64,000 nucleotides of DNA from Crocinitomix sp044361315 (GTDB lineage: Bacteria; Bacteroidota; Bacteroidia; Flavobacteriales_D; Crocinitomicaceae), in NCBI GenBank assembly GCA_044361315.1, contig JBIKJA010000007.1, positions 124,001-188,000 of the forward strand. The letters run 5' to 3'. Positions 18,684-27,555 of this stretch are shown here, in pieces (position 1 is the stretch's first letter; every line of letters begins with the position of its first letter). A program made the translations under genes and the position numbers. The notes under the pieces were generated by a model. The model was not told the DNA's origin and did not search any database. It saw only the letters and a list, made by a program, of their open reading frames with translations.

Positions 18684-19181
18684 ATGAGAAAAAACAGCAT
18701 TAACATTTTCGCCTCCGTTACCATCATAACCTTGATTTCCATGACAAGTTTGGCTATGAACTTTTCAATAAAAGGAAGGATTAACCGAAATTTATTTCAC
18801 AACATAGGTCTAAATCACCAACTGATAAATGATTTACCTGATGATTCACTAAAAGTTGAAGAAGAAACCATTTATGATTTTGCAGAAGTTGAGCCGAGTT
18901 TTCAAGGTGGACCAGAGGCCTTGAATAAGTGGATTCAAGCTAATGTTGTTTATCCTGAATCGGCATTAACAAAAAATGAACAAGGATTCGTATATGTTAA
19001 ATTTGTGGTGAATAGGGATGGATCCATCGAACAAGTTTCTATTAGAAAAGGTGTTTCAGAAGCTTTAGATAAAGAAGCTTTGAGAGTTGTTAAATCAATG
19101 CCAAATTGGATTCCAGGCAAAGAAGAAGGAAAACCTGTTCGAGTAAGTTTTACACTTCCAATTTCATTTCGATTAAGCTAA
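18684..19181 (+). CDS. Short energy-transducer TonB-like protein (TonB C-terminal domain)
   Basis: 165 residues. One N-terminal membrane segment (about residues 9-26), a short linker without a long proline-rich spacer, then a TonB C-terminal domain from about residue 68 (EVEPSFQGGPEALNKWI ... VRVSFTLPISFRLS). TonB links ExbB/ExbD energy to outer-membrane receptors, but no exbBD lies in the window and the short linker may not span the periplasm, so its actual partner is unclear. Second in a row of four related loci. The C-terminal half is close to identical in places to the later copies. Confidence 0.85.
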   Translation: MRKNSINIFASVTIITLISMTSLAMNFSIKGRINRNLFHNIGLNHQLINDLPDDSLKVEEETIYDFAEVEPSFQGGPEALNKWIQANVVYPESALTKNEQGFVYVKFVVNRDGSIEQVSIRKGVSEALDKEALRVVKSMPNWIPGKEEGKPVRVSFTLPISFRLS

Positions 19182-19342
19182 TTATCTCTAAAAAGAATCA
19201 ATTTGATAAAAGGATCTAACTAAATTTTTCCTTTTACGAAACGTTTGAATTAGCTAGAATGACGCTTACATTTTCTTCTTAACCCAAAAATTTTTCAACT
19301 AAAATTGAACCTTTTTTAACCCAATTTGTACAGAGTTTCGAG

Positions 19343-19492
19343 ATGAGTTTAATTCACCAACGGGAGGATCTAAAAACTTATCAAAAAAAACACATTGATT
19401 TGAAAAAATTGAGCTATAATCCTTTCATTCAAATATTTGGCATGATGTTTGGAGTAGTAAAACTGCATCAAGGAGATGTAAAAAAAGTATAA
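19343..19492 (+). CDS. Possible 49-residue small protein
   Basis: An ATG frame MSLIHQREDLKTYQKKH... ending GDVKKV, with Lys/Ile-rich codon use like the neighbours. It lies in the 368-base gap between two TonB-like genes. No family is recognised and no promoter element was found; it could equally be a remnant. The remainder of the gap holds nothing else that I recognise. Confidence 0.25.
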   Translation: MSLIHQREDLKTYQKKHIDLKKLSYNPFIQIFGMMFGVVKLHQGDVKKV

Positions 19493-19549
19493 ACCATGAT
19501 CGTAAAAACACAATTAACCCTCGTGTTTTGCGAGTTAAAAAAAATTAAA

Positions 19550-20221
19550 ATGGAAACAAAAAAAACAAAAAAAGCAAATCTAGAAAACAAACGATTAGGT
19601 TTTTTCTTCGTTGGTATGGTGATGACCGGCTCAATCGTAGGGATGGCAATAAATTACACGGACGCTTATGCAGATCCATTTGCCGAAAAAATTGTTCATC
19701 AAACCCTTCAAGATGAGGTTATTTTTGACTTTGTAGAAGAGCAAGAACCAGAAAAAATTGAACTTGAATCTACTCCACCTCCCCCAATGCCTGATATTAT
19801 TGACATCGTTCCTGACGATAAAATAATTCATGATTTGGATCTTACAATTGTAGATGAAGGGGTGATCATTGACATTGAAGATCCCGAAATAAAAATTGAA
19901 GATGAAAAAGTGTATATCAATGTAGACATTGAACCAAGTTTCCCTGGAGGCTATTCAGAATTTGTAAACTTCATCAAATCAACAGTTGTTTATCCAGAAA
20001 TGGCGTGTGAAATGGGAGAACAAGGTATTGTTTATGTGAGATTTGTGGTCAACAAAAATGGATCAATAGAACAAGTTTCAATTGAACAAGGCGTAACAGA
20101 TGCACTTAATAAAGAAGCCATTCGAGTTGTACGTAAAATGCCTAATTGGATTCCTGGTGAGCAAAATGGTAAAAAAGTTCGTGCAAGTTATAACCTTCCA
20201 ATTTCTTTCAATTTGGGTTAA
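19550..20221 (+). CDS. Energy-transducer TonB-like protein
   Basis: 223 residues from the chosen ATG, picked because the paralogue at 20.5 kb starts with the same cytoplasmic signature (ANLENKRLGFFF); an ATG 54 bases upstream would add a tail absent in the relative and covers a hairpin (CTCG...CGAG). One membrane segment at about 16-38, an acidic linker with PPPPMP near residue 75, an acidic region, then the TonB C-terminal domain from about residue 128 (DIEPSFPGGYSEF ... YNLPISFNLG). Probably inner-membrane anchored and periplasmic. No ExbB/D nearby. Confidence 0.87.
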   Translation: METKKTKKANLENKRLGFFFVGMVMTGSIVGMAINYTDAYADPFAEKIVHQTLQDEVIFDFVEEQEPEKIELESTPPPPMPDIIDIVPDDKIIHDLDLTIVDEGVIIDIEDPEIKIEDEKVYINVDIEPSFPGGYSEFVNFIKSTVVYPEMACEMGEQGIVYVRFVVNKNGSIEQVSIEQGVTDALNKEAIRVVRKMPNWIPGEQNGKKVRASYNLPISFNLG

Positions 20222-20480
20222 AATCAAATCTATGTATCAACAAATGAACCTTTTGTAATAATTGGTGTATCATAACAATATAAAGATTTGAATGAACGAA
20301 ATCTAAGGCTGATTCGGATAAAAAAAGAAAATTTGTGATTTTAAAAGGAAGTAAAAATGACTTTTAAATGGTAAAGTTTTTGATACAACAACGATTCGTC
20401 AGATTGGTATAAAAATAGTATAAATTGTTGTCGAGGGTATTTAATATTTTCCTACCTTAGCAACCGTAAAATTGTTTGAA

Positions 20481-21152
20481 ATGGAAGCAAAAAAATCAAA
20501 AGAAGCAAACTTAGAAAATAAAAGACTTGGTTTTTTCTTTATTGGATTGGTAATGATTGGCTCTTTTGTTGGTATGGCTATCAACTTTACCCAAGCGTAT
20601 GTAGACCCGTATGTAGAGAAAATTACAAAAAACAAGATGGAAGAGGAAATGATTTTTGACCTTGTAGAAGAGGAAGAACCGGAAGAAATTGAACCAGAAA
20701 CTGCTCCTCCTCCGCCAATGATTGAAACGATCGAAATTGTACCAGATGATGAAGAAGTACCAGAAATAGATTTTACTACGTTCGATGAAGAACCAGCAGA
20801 AATTCCTGATGATACTCCTGAGGAAATTGAAGAAGAACCAATTTTAGATATTGCAGAAGTGGAGCCGAGTTTTCCAGGTGGTGCTGCTGCAATGGCTGCT
20901 TGGATTCAAAAAGAAGTAAAATACCCAGAATTAGCAAGTGAGATGGGCGAACAAGGATTGGTTTACGTAAAATTCGTAGTCAATAAGGATGGTTCTATCG
21001 AACAAGTATCTGTGAGAAAAGGGGTGTCTGATGCGTTGGACAAAGAAGCAATAAGAGTAGTGAAAGGAATGCCTAAATGGACTCCAGGTGAACAAGCTGG
21101 AAAACCAGTTCGAGTAAGTTTTACTCTTCCGATCTCCTTTAAATTGGGATAA
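20481..21152 (+). CDS. Energy-transducer TonB-like protein
   Basis: 223 residues. ATG chosen over an upstream TTG by comparison with the preceding paralogue. One membrane segment (about 16-38), an acidic Pro-containing linker (ETAPPPPMIET), then the TonB C-terminal domain (EVEPSFPGGAAAMAAWIQ ... VRVSFTLPISFKLG). The run NKDGSIEQVSVRKGVSDALD is nearly the same as in the 18.7-kb gene, which suggests recent duplication or gene conversion. A TTG-N22-TACCTTAG promoter-like arrangement lies 20-60 bases upstream and a strong terminator follows. Confidence 0.88.
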   Translation: MEAKKSKEANLENKRLGFFFIGLVMIGSFVGMAINFTQAYVDPYVEKITKNKMEEEMIFDLVEEEEPEEIEPETAPPPPMIETIEIVPDDEEVPEIDFTTFDEEPAEIPDDTPEEIEEEPILDIAEVEPSFPGGAAAMAAWIQKEVKYPELASEMGEQGLVYVKFVVNKDGSIEQVSVRKGVSDALDKEAIRVVKGMPKWTPGEQAGKPVRVSFTLPISFKLG

Positions 21153-21171
21153 TCAAAATAAATTGAATATA

Positions 21172-21990
21172 ATGATCCGTCTTAGTCAACTAAGACGGAT
21201 TTTTTTTGAAAAAAAGAACAACTTGGAACAAGAATTAAATCATGTAAATCAAGGTCAATTACTGAAACTAATTTCATTGATCGATCTGACAAGTTTAGAT
21301 AATTGTGATACAGAATCATCGATTAAAAAACTTGTTGAGAAAGCGAATAGTAGCTGTTTTGGAGTTTACCCTGCCGCAGTATGTGCCTTCGCTAATTTTG
21401 GGGATTTGGTGAGAAAAAATCTCAACCCTTCAATAAAAACAGCCGTAGTAGGAAGTTGTTTTCCATCAAGTCAAACACTGTCGGCTGCTAAAATAGCAGA
21501 AGCAAATCTAATTAGCCAAACAGCTGTTGATGAATTAGACATCGTAATTAATAGAGGTGATTTTTTTGATGAAAAATACGATCAAATAAAAAATGAAATC
21601 TCACAAATTAAGCAAGCATTGAAAGAAAAAACATTAAAAGTTATTCTTGAAACTGGCGACTTAAAAACCGAAAAATCAATCAAACTGGCGGCCGAATTAG
21701 CCATCGAATCTGGGGCAGATTTTATCAAAACGTCAACAGGCAAAACCAGTCAAGGTGCAAGTCCTGATGCCGTTCGTTGGATGTGCGAAGTAATCAAAAT
21801 TCACCATATTAACACTGGTATTAAAATCGGGATTAAACCTTCTGGTGGAATTAAAACCATTGACGATGCTCTGGTCTATCATAACATCATCGAAGAAGAA
21901 TTAGGAGAAGATTGGCTAACCCCTTCTCTTTTTAGAATTGGTGCAAGTTCGCTTTATGATCAATTGAAAACTGTACTGTTGGAAAAATGA
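21172..21990 (+). CDS. deoC: Deoxyribose-phosphate aldolase
   Basis: 272 residues from the only upstream ATG. DeoC splits 2-deoxyribose-5-phosphate to glyceraldehyde-3-phosphate and acetaldehyde in deoxynucleoside breakdown. The Schiff-base lysine is in FIKTSTGK, and IGIKPSGGIKT supplies the second conserved lysine and phosphate loop. The ATG at 21172 lies inside a perfect terminator hairpin, so translation may instead begin at the TTG at 21223, just after the T-run, removing 17 residues that match nothing in the family. It overlaps cysQ by 4 bases (ATGA). Confidence 0.9.
   Translation: MIRLSQLRRIFFEKKNNLEQELNHVNQGQLLKLISLIDLTSLDNCDTESSIKKLVEKANSSCFGVYPAAVCAFANFGDLVRKNLNPSIKTAVVGSCFPSSQTLSAAKIAEANLISQTAVDELDIVINRGDFFDEKYDQIKNEISQIKQALKEKTLKVILETGDLKTEKSIKLAAELAIESGADFIKTSTGKTSQGASPDAVRWMCEVIKIHHINTGIKIGIKPSGGIKTIDDALVYHNIIEEELGEDWLTPSLFRIGASSLYDQLKTVLLEK
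21175..21207 (+). terminator. Intrinsic terminator after the third TonB-like gene
   Basis: ATCCGTCTTAG-TCAA-CTAAGACGGAT, an 11-bp perfect stem with a four-base loop, followed by seven T. It begins 22 bases after the TonB-like stop and covers the most upstream possible start of deoC. Confidence 0.85.
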
Positions 21991-22811
21991 TAAATTCGGC
22001 CGAAGACATATCATTTTCGGTGAACTTAGCCATTGAGGCAAGTATTGAAGCGTCAAAAAAAATCATCACCATTTACGAAAAGAATTTTGAAATTGAATAC
22101 AAAAAAGACCACTCGCCTGTCACACTTGCGGACAAAGCTTCCAGTGAAATCATTAATAAATACTTGAACAACAGTGGTATCCCTGTTATTTCAGAAGAGG
22201 AACAAATTCCCAGTTTTGAAGTTCGAAAAACTTACCCAATGGTTTGGTTGGTAGATCCCTTAGATGGAACAAAAGAATTCATCAAAAAAAACGATGAATT
22301 TTGTATCTGCATCGCACTTATCCATGAAAACAAACCCGTTTTTGGGCTTATTGCTTCTCCAACCGAACAAAAAATACTATTTGGCGGTTCAGGAATGGAT
22401 GTCTTTTATTCCAGTTTCGATGAGGCATTGCTCCGATTGGATAAAAATAAAATTCAACCTTTACAGCACCAAGGTAATTTAACCATTGCCCATTCCCGCT
22501 CACATTTCAACAAAAAAACAATGTCCATTATCGATGATATGACCTCATTGTATGGCGAACCCACCTACATCAAAAAAGGAAGCGCGCTAAAATTCATTGA
22601 TTTAGTGATTGGTCATGCTCAATTTTATCCTCGAATGGCACCCACTATGGAATGGGACATCGCTGCAGGTCATGCAATTTACGAAGCTGTAGGCGGAGAA
22701 GTACTTGATTTTATTACCTTTGAACCTTTGACTTACAATAAAAAGGATTTATTTAATCCTTTTTTTATCGCAAAAAAAAAGGAGATTCAATTATTGAAAC
22801 AAGATGAATAA
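21987..22811 (+). CDS. cysQ: 3'(2'),5'-bisphosphate nucleotidase
   Basis: 274 residues. It removes the 3' phosphate of PAP/PAPS, or acts on related inositol-type phosphates. The metal-binding signature DPLDGTKEF is at 90-98, the acidic pair EEE near 70-72, and the second motif WDIAAGHA near 218. It starts within the deoC stop (ATGA) and its stop overlaps the start of gmd by 8 bases, so deoC-cysQ-gmd-fcl look like one transcript. Confidence 0.92.
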   Translation: MINSAEDISFSVNLAIEASIEASKKIITIYEKNFEIEYKKDHSPVTLADKASSEIINKYLNNSGIPVISEEEQIPSFEVRKTYPMVWLVDPLDGTKEFIKKNDEFCICIALIHENKPVFGLIASPTEQKILFGGSGMDVFYSSFDEALLRLDKNKIQPLQHQGNLTIAHSRSHFNKKTMSIIDDMTSLYGEPTYIKKGSALKFIDLVIGHAQFYPRMAPTMEWDIAAGHAIYEAVGGEVLDFITFEPLTYNKKDLFNPFFIAKKKEIQLLKQDE

Positions 22812-23892
22812 AATAGCATTAATTACAGGAATTACAGGACAAGACGGAGCCTATTTGGCCGAATTATTGTTATCCAAAGGATACATTGTCCACGGAATTA
22901 AAAGACGTTCATCCTTGTTTAATACCGATCGAATCGATCATCTATACAAAGACAAGCACGAAAGTGGGGTTCGTTTATTTTTACACTATGGCGATTTAAC
23001 TGATGCTACAAATTTAATTCGTTTGGTTCAAGAAATTATGCCCGATGAAATTTACAATTTGGCAGCCATGTCGCATGTAAAAGTGTCCTTTGATACCCCC
23101 GAATATACAGCAAATACTGATGCTTTAGGAACTTTGCGTTTACTTGAAGCTATTCGGATTTTGAAAATGGAAAAAAAGGTAAAACTTTACCAAGCGTCCA
23201 CCTCCGAATTGTATGGAAAAGTAGTTGAAACACCACAAAACGAAACAACTCCTTTTTACCCACGAAGTCCTTATGCAGTTGCAAAATTATATGGTTATTG
23301 GATCATTAAAAATTACCGCGAAGCATACGGAATTTTTGCATGTAATGGGATTTTATTTAATCATGAAAGTCCTTTACGTGGTGAAACTTTTGTCACGCGA
23401 AAAATCACCCGTGCGGTGGCTAAAATTAAATTGGGTTTGCAGGAAAAGCTTTACCTCGGTAATTTGAGTGCCCATAGAGATTGGGGGCACGCAAAGGATT
23501 ATGTTTACGGCATGTGGTTGATGATGCAAAGAGACACTGCAGACGATTTTGTCTTAGCCACAGGTGAAACGCATTCCGTTCGTGAATTTGTAAGTCTATC
23601 TTTTAGCTATGTAGATATTAACATTCGCTGGGAAGGAAGTGGGGACCAAGAAAAGGGATACAACGCTGACACCAACCAATTAATTGTCGAAGTAGATCAG
23701 AAATATTTTAGACCTACGGAGGTTGATTTATTAATAGGTGATTCAAGTAAAGCACGAAAAGAACTTGGCTGGACAACCAATTATACCTTTGAACAATTAG
23801 TAAAAGAAATGGTGGAAGCCGATCTCGAACTTTTTAAACGCGATCAATACCTTATGGAAGGTGGTCATAAAGTATATAATCATAACGAATAA
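22804..23892 (+). CDS. gmd: GDP-mannose 4,6-dehydratase
   Basis: 362 residues. It converts GDP-mannose to GDP-4-keto-6-deoxymannose. The NADP-binding GITGQDG is at 9-15, the family stretch HGIKRRSSLFNTDRIDHL follows, and the catalytic YxxxK appears as YAVAK near residue 158. It overlaps cysQ and is followed after 5 bases by fcl, the next enzyme. The pair makes GDP-L-fucose for surface glycans. Confidence 0.97.
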   Translation: MNKIALITGITGQDGAYLAELLLSKGYIVHGIKRRSSLFNTDRIDHLYKDKHESGVRLFLHYGDLTDATNLIRLVQEIMPDEIYNLAAMSHVKVSFDTPEYTANTDALGTLRLLEAIRILKMEKKVKLYQASTSELYGKVVETPQNETTPFYPRSPYAVAKLYGYWIIKNYREAYGIFACNGILFNHESPLRGETFVTRKITRAVAKIKLGLQEKLYLGNLSAHRDWGHAKDYVYGMWLMMQRDTADDFVLATGETHSVREFVSLSFSYVDINIRWEGSGDQEKGYNADTNQLIVEVDQKYFRPTEVDLLIGDSSKARKELGWTTNYTFEQLVKEMVEADLELFKRDQYLMEGGHKVYNHNE

Positions 23893-23897
23893 TTTCG

Positions 23898-24836
23898 GTG
23901 GATAAATCATCAAAAATATATGTGGCCGGCCATAATGGGATGGTAGGTTCTGCAATCGTTCGACTTTTAAAACAATTAAACTTTACGAACATCATCACTC
24001 GTAGTTCGGTTGAATTGGACTTACGGAATCAAGAAGCCGTCACTGATTTTTTCGAAGAAACGAAACCTGATTATGTTTTTTTAGCTGCTGCAAAAGTTGG
24101 CGGAATCTTGGCAAATAAGACGTATCGTGGCGAGTTTTTATTTGATAATTTAATGATCACCGCAAATATTATTCACACAGCACATGCACATTCAGTTAAA
24201 AAATTACTTTTTCTTGGTTCTTCGTGCATTTATCCAAAATTAGCTCCACAACCTTTAAAAGAGGAATATCTGTTGACAGGACTTTTAGAAGAAACAAACG
24301 AACCCTATGCCATTGCCAAAATTGCTGGGATTAAAATGTGTGAGGCTTACCGCGATCAATATGGAGATAATTTTATTTCTGCCATGCCAACGAATTTATA
24401 CGGACCAAATGATAATTATGATTTGCAAAAATCACATGTGTTGCCTGCTTTATTGAAAAAATTTCATCAAGCGAAAATTCAAGGACTTAAGCAAGTTGAA
24501 ATTTGGGGTTCTGGAAGTCCGCTTCGTGAATTTTTGCACGTGGATGATTTAGCCGCAGCATGTCTCTTTTTAATGGAAAATTACGATGGGAAACAATTTG
24601 TCAATATTGGTTCGGGTAGAGAAATCACCATCAAAGAGTTAGCCCTTTTGATTAAAGAATTGGTCGGATATTATGGTGATTTAATTTTTGATGCCACCAA
24701 ACCAGATGGCACACCGCGAAAATTAATGGATGTGTCTTTCATTCAATCACTTGGGTGGAAACACACAATTGAATTAAACGAAGGAATAAAGTCGGTTTAT
24801 CAAGAAGCTTTAATTAGAAATAGGCTTACCGATTAG
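23898..24836 (+). CDS. fcl: GDP-L-fucose synthase
   Basis: 312 residues from a GTG start. It epimerises and reduces the Gmd product to GDP-L-fucose. The nucleotide-binding motif GHNGMVG is at 11-17, the conserved GSSCIYPK near 107-114 and the catalytic YAIAK near 137. The GTG is preferred because it lies 5 bases after the gmd stop and gives the normal N terminus; no ATG lies between. Confidence 0.96.
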   Translation: MDKSSKIYVAGHNGMVGSAIVRLLKQLNFTNIITRSSVELDLRNQEAVTDFFEETKPDYVFLAAAKVGGILANKTYRGEFLFDNLMITANIIHTAHAHSVKKLLFLGSSCIYPKLAPQPLKEEYLLTGLLEETNEPYAIAKIAGIKMCEAYRDQYGDNFISAMPTNLYGPNDNYDLQKSHVLPALLKKFHQAKIQGLKQVEIWGSGSPLREFLHVDDLAAACLFLMENYDGKQFVNIGSGREITIKELALLIKELVGYYGDLIFDATKPDGTPRKLMDVSFIQSLGWKHTIELNEGIKSVYQEALIRNRLTD

Positions 24837-24883
24837 TTAATTGCCGTAACTTATCCCAGACATCAACGTATGTGGATTCGTAT

Positions 24884-26473
24884 ATGGGTAGTAAAAGAGG
24901 GCTTTTTATTCTTTTCCTTTTGATTGGTTTGACAGGACGAACTCAACTGTTTTTGCCTTTACATACCTATTATTCAGACGAGGTTGAACGTGTTAGAATT
25001 GATGACACGCTTACAGACTCTCATTTTCAGCACCACGTGAGTTTTAAACCAGTGTCAGATTCTCGAACAAATTTTTCGAAAATTTATGAAAACAACGAAA
25101 AATACTATTATTGGATTACCCAAAAATTATTCAAAGAGAATTTTATCGTGTTTGAAGGGGAGGATTTTTGGTGCAGCATCGATCCAATCATTGATCTCGA
25201 ATTAGGGAGTGACCTTTCGGCCGATTCATTAGAACGGCTTTATTGGAATACCAGAGGAATTCGCATACAAGGTAAATTTTTTGACAAGGTTGGTTTTTCA
25301 ACGAGTGTCTTTGAAAATCAAGCCTTTTTGCCTCAATATCAAAGCGATTTTGTGGATGCACACGGCGAATTTTTCCCGAATAGTTTAAATACAAAATACC
25401 AGCAAAATAATGCAGTTATCCCCGGTTATGCCCGAACAAAAGCATTTAAAACCACTGGCTACGATTTTGCATTTGCCGAAGGAAGTGTTCTTTTTGCACC
25501 GAATAAAAACATCAATTTTCAATTAGGCAATGGGAATCAATTTATTGGAAATGGGTATCGCTCGCTCCTCCTCTCAGACTACAGCACCAATTATCCATTT
25601 GCCAAAATTGAAACTAATTTTTGGGATGGACGCATTCAATATATTGCCATGTATGCCATGCACCAAAATCTGTATCGCCTGTTTGAATATTCAACACCAG
25701 AGGCGACATTTGAAAAGAAAATCGGTACTTATCATTACCTCGAGGTATCGGTCGCTAAAAATTTACAAATTGGGATTTTTGAAGCAAATCATTGGAAAAG
25801 GGCAGATTCTTTAGGTTCGCATAAACCAGACTTGTTGTTTACGAATCCAATCATTCTGTTCAACACGGCAGTAAATAGTTTTAATAATGAGGGATTTAAA
25901 TCAATTTTAGGACTCAATACCCGTTTCACCCTTGGCAACGCTTTGTTTTATGGTCAAGCGGTGTTTAGCGGAGAAGGTATTGGTGGGTTTCAGTTGGGCG
26001 CAAAAACGTTCCACTTTATTTTTGATAAATTAAGTGCGGGGGTTGAATTTAATCATGTCGATTTAAATACCTATCTATCAACTGACAAACGATATAATTA
26101 CAGCCATTATAACTTGCCTTTAGCTCACCCATTGGTGGCAGGATTTAACGAACTCACGACCAACTTTTCTTACCAAGGAAATCACTTTTTTATCCAAAAT
26201 CGACTCACGTATGCAGAACGATTCAAAAACGATTCCTTAAAAATTGGAAATGATATTTTGAATCCCACCAATACCATAAATAAACCAAACCATTCCACCT
26301 TTGTGGTTCAAAATCAATTCGAAATCGGTTATCGATTTAACAAGAATAATAACCTTCAAGCATTTATTGGTCATTTGTATCGGAATGAAACACAACCAAC
26401 GCCGAACCCTTTAACGAATTACACGTATATGGGTGTGCGAACTAGTATTAAAAATAAGTATCTCGACTTTTGA
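24884..26473 (+). CDS. RemB-like outer-membrane/gliding-associated protein
   Basis: 529 residues from the ATG that leaves a clear signal peptide (GLFILFLLIGLTGRTQ); a GTG 12 bases upstream is the alternative. The central part (NTRGIRIQGKFFDKVGF, FSTSVFENQAFLPQY, LGNGNQFIGNGYRSLLLSD) matches the pattern of Flavobacterium RemB/Wzi-like barrels, a surface protein needed for efficient gliding. It probably forms a beta barrel in the outer membrane. A paralogue lies two genes downstream, on the other side of a glycan-phosphate transferase. Its stop overlaps the TTG start of that gene. Confidence 0.75.
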   Translation: MGSKRGLFILFLLIGLTGRTQLFLPLHTYYSDEVERVRIDDTLTDSHFQHHVSFKPVSDSRTNFSKIYENNEKYYYWITQKLFKENFIVFEGEDFWCSIDPIIDLELGSDLSADSLERLYWNTRGIRIQGKFFDKVGFSTSVFENQAFLPQYQSDFVDAHGEFFPNSLNTKYQQNNAVIPGYARTKAFKTTGYDFAFAEGSVLFAPNKNINFQLGNGNQFIGNGYRSLLLSDYSTNYPFAKIETNFWDGRIQYIAMYAMHQNLYRLFEYSTPEATFEKKIGTYHYLEVSVAKNLQIGIFEANHWKRADSLGSHKPDLLFTNPIILFNTAVNSFNNEGFKSILGLNTRFTLGNALFYGQAVFSGEGIGGFQLGAKTFHFIFDKLSAGVEFNHVDLNTYLSTDKRYNYSHYNLPLAHPLVAGFNELTTNFSYQGNHFFIQNRLTYAERFKNDSLKIGNDILNPTNTINKPNHSTFVVQNQFEIGYRFNKNNNLQAFIGHLYRNETQPTPNPLTNYTYMGVRTSIKNKYLDF

Positions 26474-27555
26474 AAGATTATCATTTATTCCTCGCGTTTT
26501 TAACTGCCTTTAGCGTTGTGCTGTTGGCTACCCCCTCTTTGATCAAAGTGGCGAAGCTTAAAAATTTGGTAGATGAGCCTAGTGAAAAACGAAAAACGCA
26601 CACCACAAGTATTCCTACTATTGGGGGAGTGATTATCTTCAGTGCGTTCATTTTTTCTAGTTTTTTGTGGCTTCCTGTTCACGATCCAAGTGTGATAGAA
26701 GGTTTGCGCGAATTCATGTTTTTAATGGCCAGTTTGATTCTCCTTTTCTTTGTGGGAGTGAAAGATGATATTATTGGAATGTCCCCCATTAAAAAATTAA
26801 TCGCTCACGTGATGGTGGGGTTTATTTTAGTCCTAATGGGAGGAATTAAAATCACGAGTTTTCATGGGATTTTAGGGATGAGTATTGAATTGCCCGAATA
26901 TGCTGGAATTTTATTATCGATTTTCATTTATATCGTCATCGTAAATTCAATTAACCTCATTGATGGGGTGGACGGACTTGCGTCGGGTGTAGGATTAATT
27001 GCAACGATTGCTTTTGGTTTGTGGTTCAGCTATTTAGGTGATAAACATTGGGCGTTGATTTCATTTTCTCTTTCAGGCGCTTTATTGGGGTTTTTGGTTT
27101 TTAATTTTAATCCCGCACGTATTTTTATGGGGGATTCAGGATCGCTCATTATTGGAGCCGTTATCAGTGTTTTAGCGATTCAAATGGTGGAATCACCAAC
27201 AACCCATTTAGTTGCCGCGTACCAACATGTTTCTACGCCTGTTTTAACAATGTCTATTCTTGCATATCCATTAATTGATACCTTGCGGGTATTTTTAATT
27301 CGTGCCATGCAAGGGCGCTCACCATTAAGCGCAGATCGGAATCATTTGCATCACAGACTTCAAGACGCTGGACTAGGGCATAAAAAAACGGTGATGGTCA
27401 TTTATCTTTTTAGTTTGGTGATGATTGTTCAAGCATTTTTTCTTCAATTTGAAGAACCCACCATTAGCTTTTTTATTAGTCTCGGTTTTGCTCTTTTATT
27501 TATTTTATTGGTGTTTTTACTCGCAAAAAAGAAAGTTCATGCTAGTGAAAATTAA
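26470..27555 (+). CDS. MraY/WecA-family undecaprenyl-phosphate sugar-phosphate transferase
   Basis: 361 residues starting at a TTG that overlaps the upstream stop (TTGA), a coupling arrangement. An inner-membrane protein with about ten hydrophobic segments. Motifs: KTHTTSIPTIGG near 43-54, VKDDIIGMSP, NLIDGVDGLASG, ARIFMGDSGSL and HLHHRLQDAGLGH; the last is the WecA/TagO-type substrate loop. It probably moves a GlcNAc-1-phosphate-type sugar to undecaprenyl phosphate to start a surface polysaccharide. Which sugar is used cannot be told. It sits between two RemB-like genes and downstream of gmd-fcl. Confidence 0.9.
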   Translation: MKDYHLFLAFLTAFSVVLLATPSLIKVAKLKNLVDEPSEKRKTHTTSIPTIGGVIIFSAFIFSSFLWLPVHDPSVIEGLREFMFLMASLILLFFVGVKDDIIGMSPIKKLIAHVMVGFILVLMGGIKITSFHGILGMSIELPEYAGILLSIFIYIVIVNSINLIDGVDGLASGVGLIATIAFGLWFSYLGDKHWALISFSLSGALLGFLVFNFNPARIFMGDSGSLIIGAVISVLAIQMVESPTTHLVAAYQHVSTPVLTMSILAYPLIDTLRVFLIRAMQGRSPLSADRNHLHHRLQDAGLGHKKTVMVIYLFSLVMIVQAFFLQFEEPTISFFISLGFALLFILLVFLLAKKKVHASEN

